From NCBI RefSeq assembly GCF_003056055.1, contig NZ_PYFP01000003.1:1-64000 (forward strand): DNA of 64,000 nt, given 5' to 3'. The notes under the pieces were generated by a model, which saw only the letters and a list, made by a program, of their open reading frames with translations, was not told where the DNA came from and made no database searches. Below, in pieces: positions 21,232-30,300 of the stretch (position 1 is its first letter; each line of letters begins with the position of its first letter). The position numbers were made by a program, and so were the translations under genes. This DNA comes from Glaciimonas sp. PCH181 (GTDB lineage: Bacteria; Pseudomonadota; Gammaproteobacteria; Burkholderiales; Burkholderiaceae_D).

Positions 21232-22374
21232 TTACACAATAAATAGCCAGACATACACCATCCCCGCGACGACCAACAAAAACGGTATTGAATATGCGTG
21301 AAAGGTAATCCAGGCTTTTTTGTCCGGCGTCATACGCAACGCGATGATATTTGCCAGCGAGCCGAGCATAAAACCAAAACCACCAACATTGACCGCAAAG
21401 GCAATTAATCGCCAGTCCTTGGTATATTCCGCCAACAATATCGCGGCAGGGACATTGCTAATGAACTGCGATGCCACGATTCCGGCAACATAAAGTCGTT
21501 GCGGCTGTCCCAAACCCACACTTTCTATCCACGTATGCACCATCGGCAATTGCGCCACCAAACGCAAATCGATAAACATTAAGATGAATACCAGCAGTAA
21601 TGCCCAATCAATGCGGGCTAATACATTTCGCTGCGCTACGGCAAAGATCACGCCTACCGCTATCACTGCTGGTATCGCGTAGTGCAGATCGGTCAGGATT
21701 AAAAACGGCACGTACATTGCCAGCGATAAGAATAGTAACTTGCGATTAATTAGCGCGGCAGCGGTATTCTCTTCCACCGACAGTTTCAGTCCAGGAAAGG
21801 CGACCAACGTTAATAACACCAATGGAATCAGCAAAATACACACCATGGGCAACATCGCGACGACGAAGTGATGAAAAGATAAATGGGAAAGCTGCCAAAG
21901 AAAAAGATTCTGGGGATTACCGATGGGCGTCAGCGCCGATCCAGCATTCGCCGCCAATGCTTCAAAGATAATCAAACGGGTTATCGGCAATTTAACGGTC
22001 GTACGCAAACTAAGCGTCAACGGCACCATAACAAACAATCCGACATCATTGGTCAATAACATCGATAACAATGCGGTAGTCAGTACCAGAAAAACAGCCA
22101 ATGCCCGCTCAGTCGGCATCAAGGCCGTTAAATGTCCCGCCAATCGCGATAAGTAACCACTTAACTCCACCCCTTTTGTCAGCGCAAGTAATCCCGCCAA
22201 GGTGGCGATCGTCGGCCAATCAACCAGGTCAGGATATTCGGTAATATGCGTAGGGGAAACAACGGTTAATAGCAGCAGCAGGATCAACAAAATCCAGAAA
22301 AAATAATCTTTGCGTAATGCTGTAATCAGGGACGGCGTTATAGATAACTCAACTATCTCAGCGTGACTTGTCAT
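21232..22374 (-). CDS. YbiR-like anion permease (ArsB/SLC13-type ion transporter superfamily)
   Basis: 380 residues with about ten hydrophobic segments; inner-membrane protein of the ion-transporter superfamily that includes ArsB, citrate and dicarboxylate carriers. Typical half-repeat motifs are LLTNDVGLFVMVPL, NAGSALTPIGNPQN and the matching second-half SQFISNVPAAILLAEYT. Length and pattern resemble E. coli YbiR (about 372 residues), whose substrate is not established. Start ATG 22374. It converges with the yceI gene with only 17 bases between. There are no arsenic-resistance neighbours, so arsenite export is not supported. Confidence 0.8.
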   Translation of the reverse strand: MTSHAEIVELSITPSLITALRKDYFFWILLILLLLLTVVSPTHITEYPDLVDWPTIATLAGLLALTKGVELSGYLSRLAGHLTALMPTERALAVFLVLTTALLSMLLTNDVGLFVMVPLTLSLRTTVKLPITRLIIFEALAANAGSALTPIGNPQNLFLWQLSHLSFHHFVVAMLPMVCILLIPLVLLTLVAFPGLKLSVEENTAAALINRKLLFLSLAMYVPFLILTDLHYAIPAVIAVGVIFAVAQRNVLARIDWALLLVFILMFIDLRLVAQLPMVHTWIESVGLGQPQRLYVAGIVASQFISNVPAAILLAEYTKDWRLIAFAVNVGGFGFMLGSLANIIALRMTPDKKAWITFHAYSIPFLLVVAGMVYVWLFIV

Positions 22375-22511
22375 TAATTTTTTTGCACAATTATTTTTAG
22401 ATTCTGGAATTTTTCACCGCTAATGTGGCGATAGTGTAACAGTTCACAATCCAACTATTGTAGAGCTGACTATATTCACGCGTTCTGACATCTAAAGCAG
22501 GACATAGGGGA

Positions 22512-22964
22512 TTATGGCTTCGAAGTACCTTCTATCTCCGCACGCAATTTCCTTATGGAGGCATCCAGATCATTTCTGGCCTGCTCCCATTTACTCTCAC
22601 CGCTGCTCTTCAACTCTCCCCACGCTTGCTCCAGATCATTCCATTCGCGCTGAAAGTTTTGAGCCGCCACTTCCAATCGCGCCCTCGCTGCCGTCCCTGA
22701 TTTCTTCGCCTTAATGTTTAATACTTCAATCCTATTTTTCAGTTCGGCCAATTGCTGATGCGCATCTTTTAAATATACATCGCGTTGCGCCTCAAATCCC
22801 ATCATTTTTTGGTGTGAATCCGACGCTGCCGGACTCTTCGCTTCACTGCTGTGCGGCGGCAATTGCGCTAGCGCATTTTGGCAAACGCACAATGGCACTA
22901 AGCCGCATAACCCTAAAATGGCGAGGCTTGTTTTGCCTGCTTTGATTAATTTAATGCGCTTCAT
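22512..22964 (-). CDS. Predicted periplasmic coiled-coil protein
   Basis: 150 residues, not recognised with certainty. The N-terminal signal peptide (KAGKTSLAILGLCGLVPLCVCQNALAQ) probably ends after ALA near residue 33. The rest is strongly charged and helical, with heptad-like repeats from about 60 to 145 (DAHQQLAELKNRIEVLNIKA, RLEVAAQNFQREWNDLEQAW), suggesting a long coiled coil. The layout resembles short coiled-coil stress proteins of the sll1863-like type, a comparison made from memory. ATG 22964 is preceded by a GGGGGAT-type purine stretch. Function unknown. Confidence 0.7.
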   Translation of the reverse strand: MKRIKLIKAGKTSLAILGLCGLVPLCVCQNALAQLPPHSSEAKSPAASDSHQKMMGFEAQRDVYLKDAHQQLAELKNRIEVLNIKAKKSGTAARARLEVAAQNFQREWNDLEQAWGELKSSGESKWEQARNDLDASIRKLRAEIEGTSKP

Positions 22965-23249
22965 TTTTATCCCCCATTTCGCCCTATAACAAGACCATCC
23001 TGCTCTATTAGCGTATTCAATTTCTCCCTGCTTTCAAGAAAATTTGTTGCACTAGCAAGACCTGCCCGCTTGATGCTAGATGAATAAACCGCACATCATG
23101 GTGGCTTTTTTTCGCACGTTATCTATCCCACATCGCGCAATGATTTCCACACAGAAATCCTCTGTACATCTGGTTCCGGCAACGATGAAAATCAGCTTGC
23201 AGAACAGCCAATTCCGATTACAATCGTAACAATAAAGACAACATTTTTA

Positions 23250-23263
23250 CTGATCTGCATCAA
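23250..23263. promoter_or_regulatory. FNR box upstream of fnr
   Basis: CTGATCTGCATCAA, one base from the FNR consensus TTGAT-N4-ATCAA, about 200 bases upstream of the fnr start. It suggests autoregulation. The 496-base gap 22965-23460 holds no other gene that can be supported. Confidence 0.6.
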
Positions 23264-23460
23264 TTTTTAAATCAAATAAAAATAGTCTTCTGTATATTTA
23301 TGCTGACACTGCCTCGTTAAAACTACACCCTAAGGCAGCTTGATACCGCCAGACAATATTGCGGAAGGCGCACAAACACAGTAAGTGCTTTTCCTCACAG
23401 CTGACCTTAAAATTTCATCCCTGTCTTTGTCTTTTTTATTTTTAAATTGGACTAGTCAAG

Positions 23461-24213
23461 ATGGTCACAACAACAACGACGTCATTAACGCCGCATTCAC
23501 CACTCGTGCTGCTGAATGTAAAAGTGCGTTGTGGAAGCTGCAACTTGCGGGAGCTATGTCTGCCGATGGGGCTGACCGAGCTTGAAATGGATCGGTTAGA
23601 TAAAATTGTCAGGCATCGTCGGCGCATCGCCCGCGACACAGCGCTGTATCGGATGAATGACCCATTTATCAATCTCTATGCTATCCGCGTAGGCCATTTC
23701 AAAACTTATCAAGTCAATGCCAATGGTGCGCATCACATTTCCGGCTTTCAGATGACTGGCGAGATACTCGGAATGGAGGCCATCAGCGCAAATCGCCATC
23801 AATGCGATGCCGTTGCACTGGAAGACAGTGAGGTATGTGAAATCCCCTTTGCTGAACTCGAAGGGTTATTACGCGACGTACCGATTATGCTGCGTCACTT
23901 TCATCGCATGATGAGTCGGGAAATTGCCCAAGATCACACAGCGATGCTGCAATTAGGCAATCTGCGCGCAGAGCAACGATTCGCCGCGTTTTTGCTTAAT
24001 TTATCGAACTGTTATAAAACGCGGGGATATTCAGCCACCAACTTCCAGTTACGCATGTCGCGTGAGGAAATCGCCAATTTCCTAGGGCTGACCAACGAGA
24101 CAATAAGTCGCTTGTTGGCGCAATTTAAGAAAACAGCGTGGGTAAAAGCCAATAATCGCGAAATCGAATTATTGAACCTTCCCGCCTTACACGCTTTGGT
24201 AGAAGGCAAATAA
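23461..24213 (+). CDS. fnr: FNR-type oxygen-sensing transcriptional regulator (Crp/Fnr family)
   Basis: 250 residues, the same length as E. coli FNR. Cys24, Cys27 and Cys33 (CGSCNLRELC) plus Cys126 have exactly the E. coli spacing (C-x2-C-x5-C, then 93 residues), so a [4Fe-4S] oxygen-sensing cluster is expected. The cyclic-nucleotide-like beta roll spans about 55-150, the dimer helix about 155-180, and the C-terminal helix-turn-helix reads MSREEIANFLGLTNETISR; the ETISR recognition helix should read TTGAT half-sites. A matching FNR box lies upstream. It probably controls the switch to microaerobic or anaerobic metabolism. ATG 23461 fits; no strong ribosome site is visible. Confidence 0.92.
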   Translation: MVTTTTTSLTPHSPLVLLNVKVRCGSCNLRELCLPMGLTELEMDRLDKIVRHRRRIARDTALYRMNDPFINLYAIRVGHFKTYQVNANGAHHISGFQMTGEILGMEAISANRHQCDAVALEDSEVCEIPFAELEGLLRDVPIMLRHFHRMMSREIAQDHTAMLQLGNLRAEQRFAAFLLNLSNCYKTRGYSATNFQLRMSREEIANFLGLTNETISRLLAQFKKTAWVKANNREIELLNLPALHALVEGK

Positions 24214-24232
24214 TCCAGATAAAAATATCGCA

Positions 24233-25816
24233 CTATTTCTCAAACGGCGGCGCTATCTGCTTGAATTTTTTCCATAGCTTATTTAGCTCGCCAAGCGTTT
24301 TCTTGTTTCCCGCCGCAGAATAACCGCGCACATAGCCACAAACTTCGGCAAGCTCAGGGCGCGTATGTAAGCACTGCTGCAATAGTCGACCGGCGACGCT
24401 GGCATCATTCAACGCACCCAACGCATCTTGCAAACTATGCAATCCCGCAATAAAAATGGCGATTTTTTTGGGTGGATAAAGCGATTCAAAAAAATCTAAG
24501 GCATAACGCAATTTTTTTGCCGCGATTCTCAATCTGTGGCGCTGCGCCGCGTCGATCCGGCGTAATCCCTTGCCGCGCTTATGCAATTTTTTCTGATAGT
24601 GCGCCAATTGCTCCGATGCGAAATGTTGCAATGAGGCACCAACCTTGATCGGCATCGGCGCATCTTCTGTCAAATTGATTTCAACACCATGAGCACACGC
24701 GCCCAACGTCAATAACAATCGCGCATAGCGGTCAGAATTAACCACCTCAATCGCTTTTGCTCTGTTATTTTGCGCAATCTTTAGCGCCTCTTGCCGCAAC
24801 ATCTGAAACTCCGGCATATCTGGCGAGCCCAGCGCCTCTGCATCTAGCGTCGTCCCGGCAAATACATCCCAATCCCGCACAGCGCCCAAATGCTGACCTA
24901 ACCATTCACATTCTTCCTCTAAAAATGGCGGGAATGGAATAGCATCGCTAAAAATGGCAAGCGCGGAACGTAACCGACGTACGCCAACCCGCATTTGATG
25001 GACGTTTTCCGGATCGGTCCCGGATAAAAGTCCCGCTTCGTTACCCTGTATTTGGGCCACGCAATTCGCAATAATTGCCTGAAATCCTTGCGCTACGGTC
25101 TTTTTGTCCAGGATATCCAGCGGCGCTGCACGCGCTATTTCAACAGGAATTACCTCTGTTATATCGTCTGTTTGCAATCGATATAAGCGATAACCGCGTT
25201 CGGCCTTGCTGATATTGCTGAGGCGTAACGGTATCGTTTTTTGCAGTTCTAGCGCGAAGGCAAATAAATTCGCAGCCTCTCCCGACTTCAACTCTAGTTC
25301 AATTTCAGAAATCGGCGTAACCATGTCCGCAACGACATTGGCATCCGCACCATATTGAATCTGGCCCTCATCCAGCACCAACTCAACTTCATCGCCTTGC
25401 GGCAAGCGTAATAACCAGACATTACGTTGAAACTGTGTAGTGAATAGCGGTGTTAATTGCGCCACCATTGCTGGCTTAGATAACAACTTATCCCACGCCG
25501 ATTTCGGTTTTAGCATTTCCCGCAAGGCAAGCAAATCGGGCGCGAGCGCGCTTACTTCAGACTCCCACTCGTTGCGTTGATGCAAACCGCTATCAACCTG
25601 CCCACCAGCTTTTAGCGTCTGAATCAATTTATTGCCAACCTGGCGGACACGTAACCCGGCCCGATGCCGCATCAAGATGCAATCCGGCGTATCAAAATAA
25701 GTACTGATGAGTTGTTGTTTATACGGCTTGGCGATTGCCAGCTTTTTGAGTAAGGGATGACGCCGAAACGCGCTAACGGCGTCAGGCGAAATGAGTAATT
25801 TTAGTTCGATTTCCAT
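24233..25816 (-). CDS. CYTH-CHAD domain protein (inorganic triphosphatase, YgiF-like)
   Basis: 527 residues from ATG 25816 (a GTG at 25849 would add 11). The N-terminal CYTH domain begins with the ExExK signature (MEIELKL) and continues with FDTPDCILMRHRAGLRVR and a KAGG-type segment; CYTH tunnels bind triphosphate. The C-terminal CHAD domain (about 265-510) has VHQMRVGVRRLRSALAIF, many conserved His/Lys/Arg and HRLRIAAKKLRYALDFF, a basic helical bundle that binds polyphosphate. The pairing is that of E. coli YgiF, a tripolyphosphatase. The expected role is hydrolysis of short polyphosphates or targeting to polyphosphate granules. It may be cotranscribed with cbpA-cbpM, 79 bases upstream. Confidence 0.88.
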   Translation of the reverse strand: MEIELKLLISPDAVSAFRRHPLLKKLAIAKPYKQQLISTYFDTPDCILMRHRAGLRVRQVGNKLIQTLKAGGQVDSGLHQRNEWESEVSALAPDLLALREMLKPKSAWDKLLSKPAMVAQLTPLFTTQFQRNVWLLRLPQGDEVELVLDEGQIQYGADANVVADMVTPISEIELELKSGEAANLFAFALELQKTIPLRLSNISKAERGYRLYRLQTDDITEVIPVEIARAAPLDILDKKTVAQGFQAIIANCVAQIQGNEAGLLSGTDPENVHQMRVGVRRLRSALAIFSDAIPFPPFLEEECEWLGQHLGAVRDWDVFAGTTLDAEALGSPDMPEFQMLRQEALKIAQNNRAKAIEVVNSDRYARLLLTLGACAHGVEINLTEDAPMPIKVGASLQHFASEQLAHYQKKLHKRGKGLRRIDAAQRHRLRIAAKKLRYALDFFESLYPPKKIAIFIAGLHSLQDALGALNDASVAGRLLQQCLHTRPELAEVCGYVRGYSAAGNKKTLGELNKLWKKFKQIAPPFEK

Positions 25817-25894
25817 CGCGATCTCGGTTTCTGATGATGGCTGGCGCACTACGACGTGATGCGGGCCTTATTGTGCTAAATCTGGTCAGCACAC

Positions 25895-26212
25895 TCACTG
25901 CGGCAGCTTGGCCTGTGCGGTACTCAGCTCTGCCTCCAGATCGCGAATCCGCCTTAACAAATTCAGCGCCACCGCCAAACCATGCCGATCAAGCTCAAAA
26001 TCATCCCTTAACCGACGGGCGGTTCGGGCGATAACGATGTAATGCGTCTGGTACAAATCATTTTCAGCATCTACGCTGGTCGGCGCAATTTCGCCCATTT
26101 CCACCAGATCCTGTAGTTCTGCCCGCGTCAAGCCTGAGTATTCTGCCAATTGCTCCAAGGAACAAAGCCCTGCATCGTTGAGCCAAATCGCCTCTACAAT
26201 ATGGGTACGCAT
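25895..26212 (-). CDS. cbpM: Chaperone modulator CbpM
   Basis: 105 residues, MerR-like fold. CbpM binds the J domain of CbpA and blocks both its co-chaperone and its DNA-binding activity. The family pattern is clear: an N-terminal CSLEQLAEYSGLTRAELQDLVEMGEI helix-turn-helix-like part and RRLRDDFELDRHGLAVALNLLRRIRDLEAEL at the end. It begins 2 bases after the cbpA stop on the same strand, so the two are translationally coupled. Confidence 0.92.
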   Translation of the reverse strand: MRTHIVEAIWLNDAGLCSLEQLAEYSGLTRAELQDLVEMGEIAPTSVDAENDLYQTHYIVIARTARRLRDDFELDRHGLAVALNLLRRIRDLEAELSTAQAKLPQ

Positions 26213-26214
26213 TG

Positions 26215-27156
26215 CTAACCTCCTGTATTGAAGTGCGCGCGCGGGTTAAAAGTCGACTCGGCCGCAAGTTGTCCGAATAATGCCTGTTCGCGTGGTGTCA
26301 CGGGTTTTGGCACCTCGATCCTGACGACGGCGAACAAATTGCCGTTTTCGCCGCTAGTCGATGGCAGACCACGCTTGGCCAGACGAAACTGGCGATTTGC
26401 AGCGGTCGCAGCAGGAATCGTCAACTCGACTTTGCCGCCCAAAGTAGGCACCTGAACGCTGGCGCCCAGCACGGCCTCCCACGGCGTCAACGGCAAATCA
26501 ATGTAAAGATCTTTGCCGCTAACCCGATACAAGGGATGCGGGATCAGCACCATAATCACGTACAGATCACCATTTCGCCCACCATTACTGCCCTGCCCGC
26601 CTTTACCCGGCAAACGCAAACGCTGACCGTCTTCGGCACCTTTCGGCACCTTTACCCTAAAGGTTCTGGGCACCCGATGTTGCAGACCTTGCTGATCGTA
26701 TTCAGGCAAATTCAAATTAACGTCGATTTCGCCACCGGCATAAATCTGCTCCAGCGTAATCGGCGCTTTTACTTCGTAATCCTGCCCGTGCGAAGGCCGC
26801 CGCTGATGCGGCTGACCGCCAGCATGGCGCGACGCTGCAAAAGCCGCCAAAATATCGGCCATATCGACATCAACAAAACTTGCACCAGATTCATTAAATG
26901 TTTGCTGCCAGTCTTGTGGCGGTTGCACATTTTCACCAGGCTGATGACGTCCTAGCTGGTTGTAAGCATCCCGTTTTTCCTGATCTTTTAACGTCGCATA
27001 GGCTTCCGCGACTTCTTTAAATTTTTCTTCACCTTCCGGGTCTTTGGAGACATCGGGATGATATTTATGCGCCAACTTGCGATAAGCCTGCTTTATTTCA
27101 GCAGCAGTGGCATCGCGCTCGACGCCAAGGGCGCTGTAATAATCTTTGAATTTCAT
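26215..27156 (-). CDS. cbpA: Curved DNA-binding protein CbpA (DnaJ-type co-chaperone)
   Basis: 313 residues. The J domain (1-70) contains the HPD triplet at 33-35 ([10 protein letters not shown]) needed to stimulate DnaK. A Gly-poor linker with [12 protein letters not shown] follows, then two DnaJ C-terminal beta domains ([52 protein letters not shown]). It lacks the Cys-rich zinc domain of DnaJ. CbpA acts as a starvation-phase co-chaperone and binds curved DNA in the nucleoid. Start at ATG 27156, because the J domain starts there; an upstream TTG is less likely. The 189 bases to the next gene (27157-27345) show nothing clear. Confidence 0.93.
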   Translation of the reverse strand: MKFKDYYSALGVERDATAAEIKQAYRKLAHKYHPDVSKDPEGEEKFKEVAEAYATLKDQEKRDAYNQLGRHQPGENVQPPQDWQQTFNESGASFVDVDMADILAAFAASRHAGGQPHQRRPSHGQDYEVKAPITLEQIYAGGEIDVNLNLPEYDQQGLQHRVPRTFRVKVPKGAEDGQRLRLPGKGGQGSNGGRNGDLYVIMVLIPHPLYRVSGKDLYIDLPLTPWEAVLGASVQVPTLGGKVELTIPAATAANRQFRLAKRGLPSTSGENGNLFAVVRIEVPKPVTPREQALFGQLAAESTFNPRAHFNTGG

Positions 27157-27345
27157 ATTCGCGCCCAACGTAAATGTTCAAGAATGGACATAATGAATAT
27201 CTTTCTGGTGAATTGCGCTCAACTTCTGTTAAAGCCAATCTTACTGCATCTATCCATCACTGGTTGTACGATTGCACACAGAAAAACAGAAATAACACCG
27301 ATACAAGATACTCAAAATGCAGCTCAAAATGTAGCTCGTATCGAC

Positions 27346-30300
27346 TTAAAATTTTTCCACCAGGAAAACATTCTCTTCGATCCGTTCTGGTGTGATTTCT
27401 GCAACAACAGGGGTCGACTCAGCCAGCTTTTGAAGCAGCACTTTTTCCAGCTTCGCCATTTCCCGTTCAGAATCGGTCCACCAGTCGGTTGACCAGATAC
27501 GGTGCAACGCCCAGCCCAATCCCTCCAGTACCAATTGCCGCAGGCGATCACGATCTCTGGCAGTCGGCAGCGAATGATACGTCGCGCCGTCGCACTCAAC
27601 GCCCAGCAAAAACGTGCCGGGATGATCTGGATGCACGACGCCGATATCGAGTCGATAGCCGGAACAACCGACTTGCGGATGCACAACCCAGCCCCGATTC
27701 CGCAAAGCACGAATAACCTCTACCTCAAACGGGCTGTCCGGTTCGCGTCCGGTAGGAATCGATTGTTCGACTAAAGCACGCGCGCCTTTTTGTGCAAATT
27801 CCAGATAGTTTTTGAGATCGATCACACCGGTGGCACGGGTCCGTGAAATATCGATATCTTCAGGCCGTATCGAACTGATGATCGTTACGCCCACCCGCGC
27901 CCGTGTAATCGCGACGTTAAGGCGGCGTTGTCCGCCCTCTTTATTCAATGGCCCAAAATTCATCGGCATCCGACCGGCGGCATCTTTACCGTAGGCTATC
28001 GAAAACAAAATCACATCGCGCTCATCACCCTGAACATTTTCAAGATTCTTGATAAACAATTTTTCCGGGCCATGCTCTGCAATCCGCTGTTCCAGTTCAG
28101 GCGCTTTGCGCAACTCTTCGTCTAGCAGTGTTTCTATCAAGCGTTGCTGCGGCTGGTTAAACGTCACCACGCCCATCGTCAAATGGCGACGACTGTCATC
28201 ACCAAAGTGAGCAACAATCGTAGTGACAATAGCGTCGGCTTCTGCACGATTAGTCCGACTGCCACCGCGATCATAGACGCCCGCCACCATCTGCAAGCGC
28301 ACCGCCTGATCCAGCGTCACCGGCGACGGAAAAGTAATCAGTCGCGAATCGTAATAACGGTGGTTAGAGAACGTAATCAGGCTCTCGTGGCGACTGCGAT
28401 AGTGCCACTCCAGCCGCAAAGTCGGCAAGCCGGCACCCAGACATTCGTCGAGGATACTTTCCAGATCGCTGACGCTGGCATCTTCACCATCGGCATCAGA
28501 CTGATCATCGTCGTCGGCACGGGCAAAAAAGCTGGTCGGCGGCAATTGTTTTGGATCGCCCACCACCACCAACTGTTTCCCACGCGCAATCGCACCAACC
28601 GCATCCCACACCAAAATTTGCGACGCTTCATCAAAAACGACCAGATCAAAACTGGAATGGGCGGCGTCCAGATATTGTGCGACGGACAACGGCGACATCA
28701 ACAAACAGGGCTTTAACTTCGGCAACAAAGTCGGAATTCCGCGCACTAGCTTACGCACCGGCAAATGGGCTTTTTGCTTGGCAAGTTCACGCAAGACTAA
28801 GCCCATCTCGGCATCCGGCTTCTGACCGGCTTCTACGCGTGGTACTTTTCCTGCCAACACCGCATGTAAATATTGCTCAGTCAGTTGCTGAAAACGCGCA
28901 TCCGAGGTGCGGAATTCACGAATTTTGCGATCATGATCGGCGCTAGAAAAATTCCGCAGCACAGGCTCCTGATCGGTAATCATTTTCAGCCACCAGACCT
29001 GATAAGAATACTCAACGTAATGGGCCAGATCTTTCAGCGCAATCCGATCCTGCTCAATCGCCTGCACCACGCTAGAGATACCGGCATCGACCGCCTGCTT
29101 GCGCAGCCCACGCCATTTACACCAACTGCGTAACCAGCGACGCTGCGCCTGCCATCCGGCAACCACGCCACGCACCCGTGTTGGCAGACCCGCAGCATGC
29201 ACAGGGCCAGCAAACTCAGGCCCGGCACCGGCATACTCGGTCGCTTGCGCCAGTTTCAAGGTAAATTCGCGGAACGTATTTTTGAAGTTAACTAACAGCG
29301 TCGACAAAGCGCCATGCGGTCCTAGCGCAGCGCGTTGCTGGCTGACCAATTGACGTAAACGATTTGCCAAAGCGGAGGCCGCAGCGCTGTCGCCGGTCGC
29401 AGCAAAGCGCGCGATGGCAAGCTCAAATTGCTGTCCCCACTCTTCGTAGCGGGCAATCGCAGTCCAATCGGTTTGCGGTCCCTGATAGTCATTGCCCAAC
29501 CAAATCGTGGCCTGTGCTTCGATCAGACTCAGCGCCTGATCTTCATCATTCAAACCGCGTAATGCCTTCAGCGCGACGGGTATGGCTGCCGTCGTTGGTG
29601 GCTGTTGATTGCTGGTGTAAAGCGCTAAACGGGTCTTAACACTGCGCGTGGCAATCCAGTTTTTTGGCCACCATGTTTGTAGGGCGAGATTCCAGGCTTC
29701 TGCCAACTGCATACCATTAGCGCGCGCGATTTCGGGCGTAAAGCCCAAAGAAGACAATGTTTGCGCAAACGCCGCACGGCGCTCACCATTCTGACGTAAT
29801 TTTTGTAGCGCGCTGCGAGTAGACGCATCGTCGCCGCTGGCAGCAATCCCGATGGGTATCTGCGGCACCTGCAACAAAACGTCAATCAGCACATCGATTG
29901 CTTCCAGCACCGCTTGCGATGGCGCGCTCAAACTTAGCCCGAAGACGGATTCCAGCGCCGCAGCAGCAAACTGCAATTGCGCAGAGGCGGCATCCAGTTC
30001 GGCGGTTGTTTTAAGAAACTGCTCTTCCCACGCGTTTGACCATTCAGTGTGACGCACCAACCGCAGCGGATGTTGTTGAAGCGGCCCCAGTTCTTCCACC
30101 ACAACTTGTATGGTTCGCACCAGCTCACGTAGCGCCTCCAGACCGGCGCGGTCGTGCGTATCTGGATTCATCCACGGCATGACCGCCGCTGCCCAACTTT
30201 TATGATGCAAGATCGCGCTATCGGTCGCGCCCCGCACGGTCAAGCCATGCGGATAAGTGCGATGCAGCGCTTGCACCAAAGTATTCAGATCGGCCCGTAA

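Noticed and set aside
28144..28716. 190-residue frame opposite the helicase gene
   Set aside because: His/Arg-rich shadow of a conserved helicase segment, with no homologous look or ribosome site.
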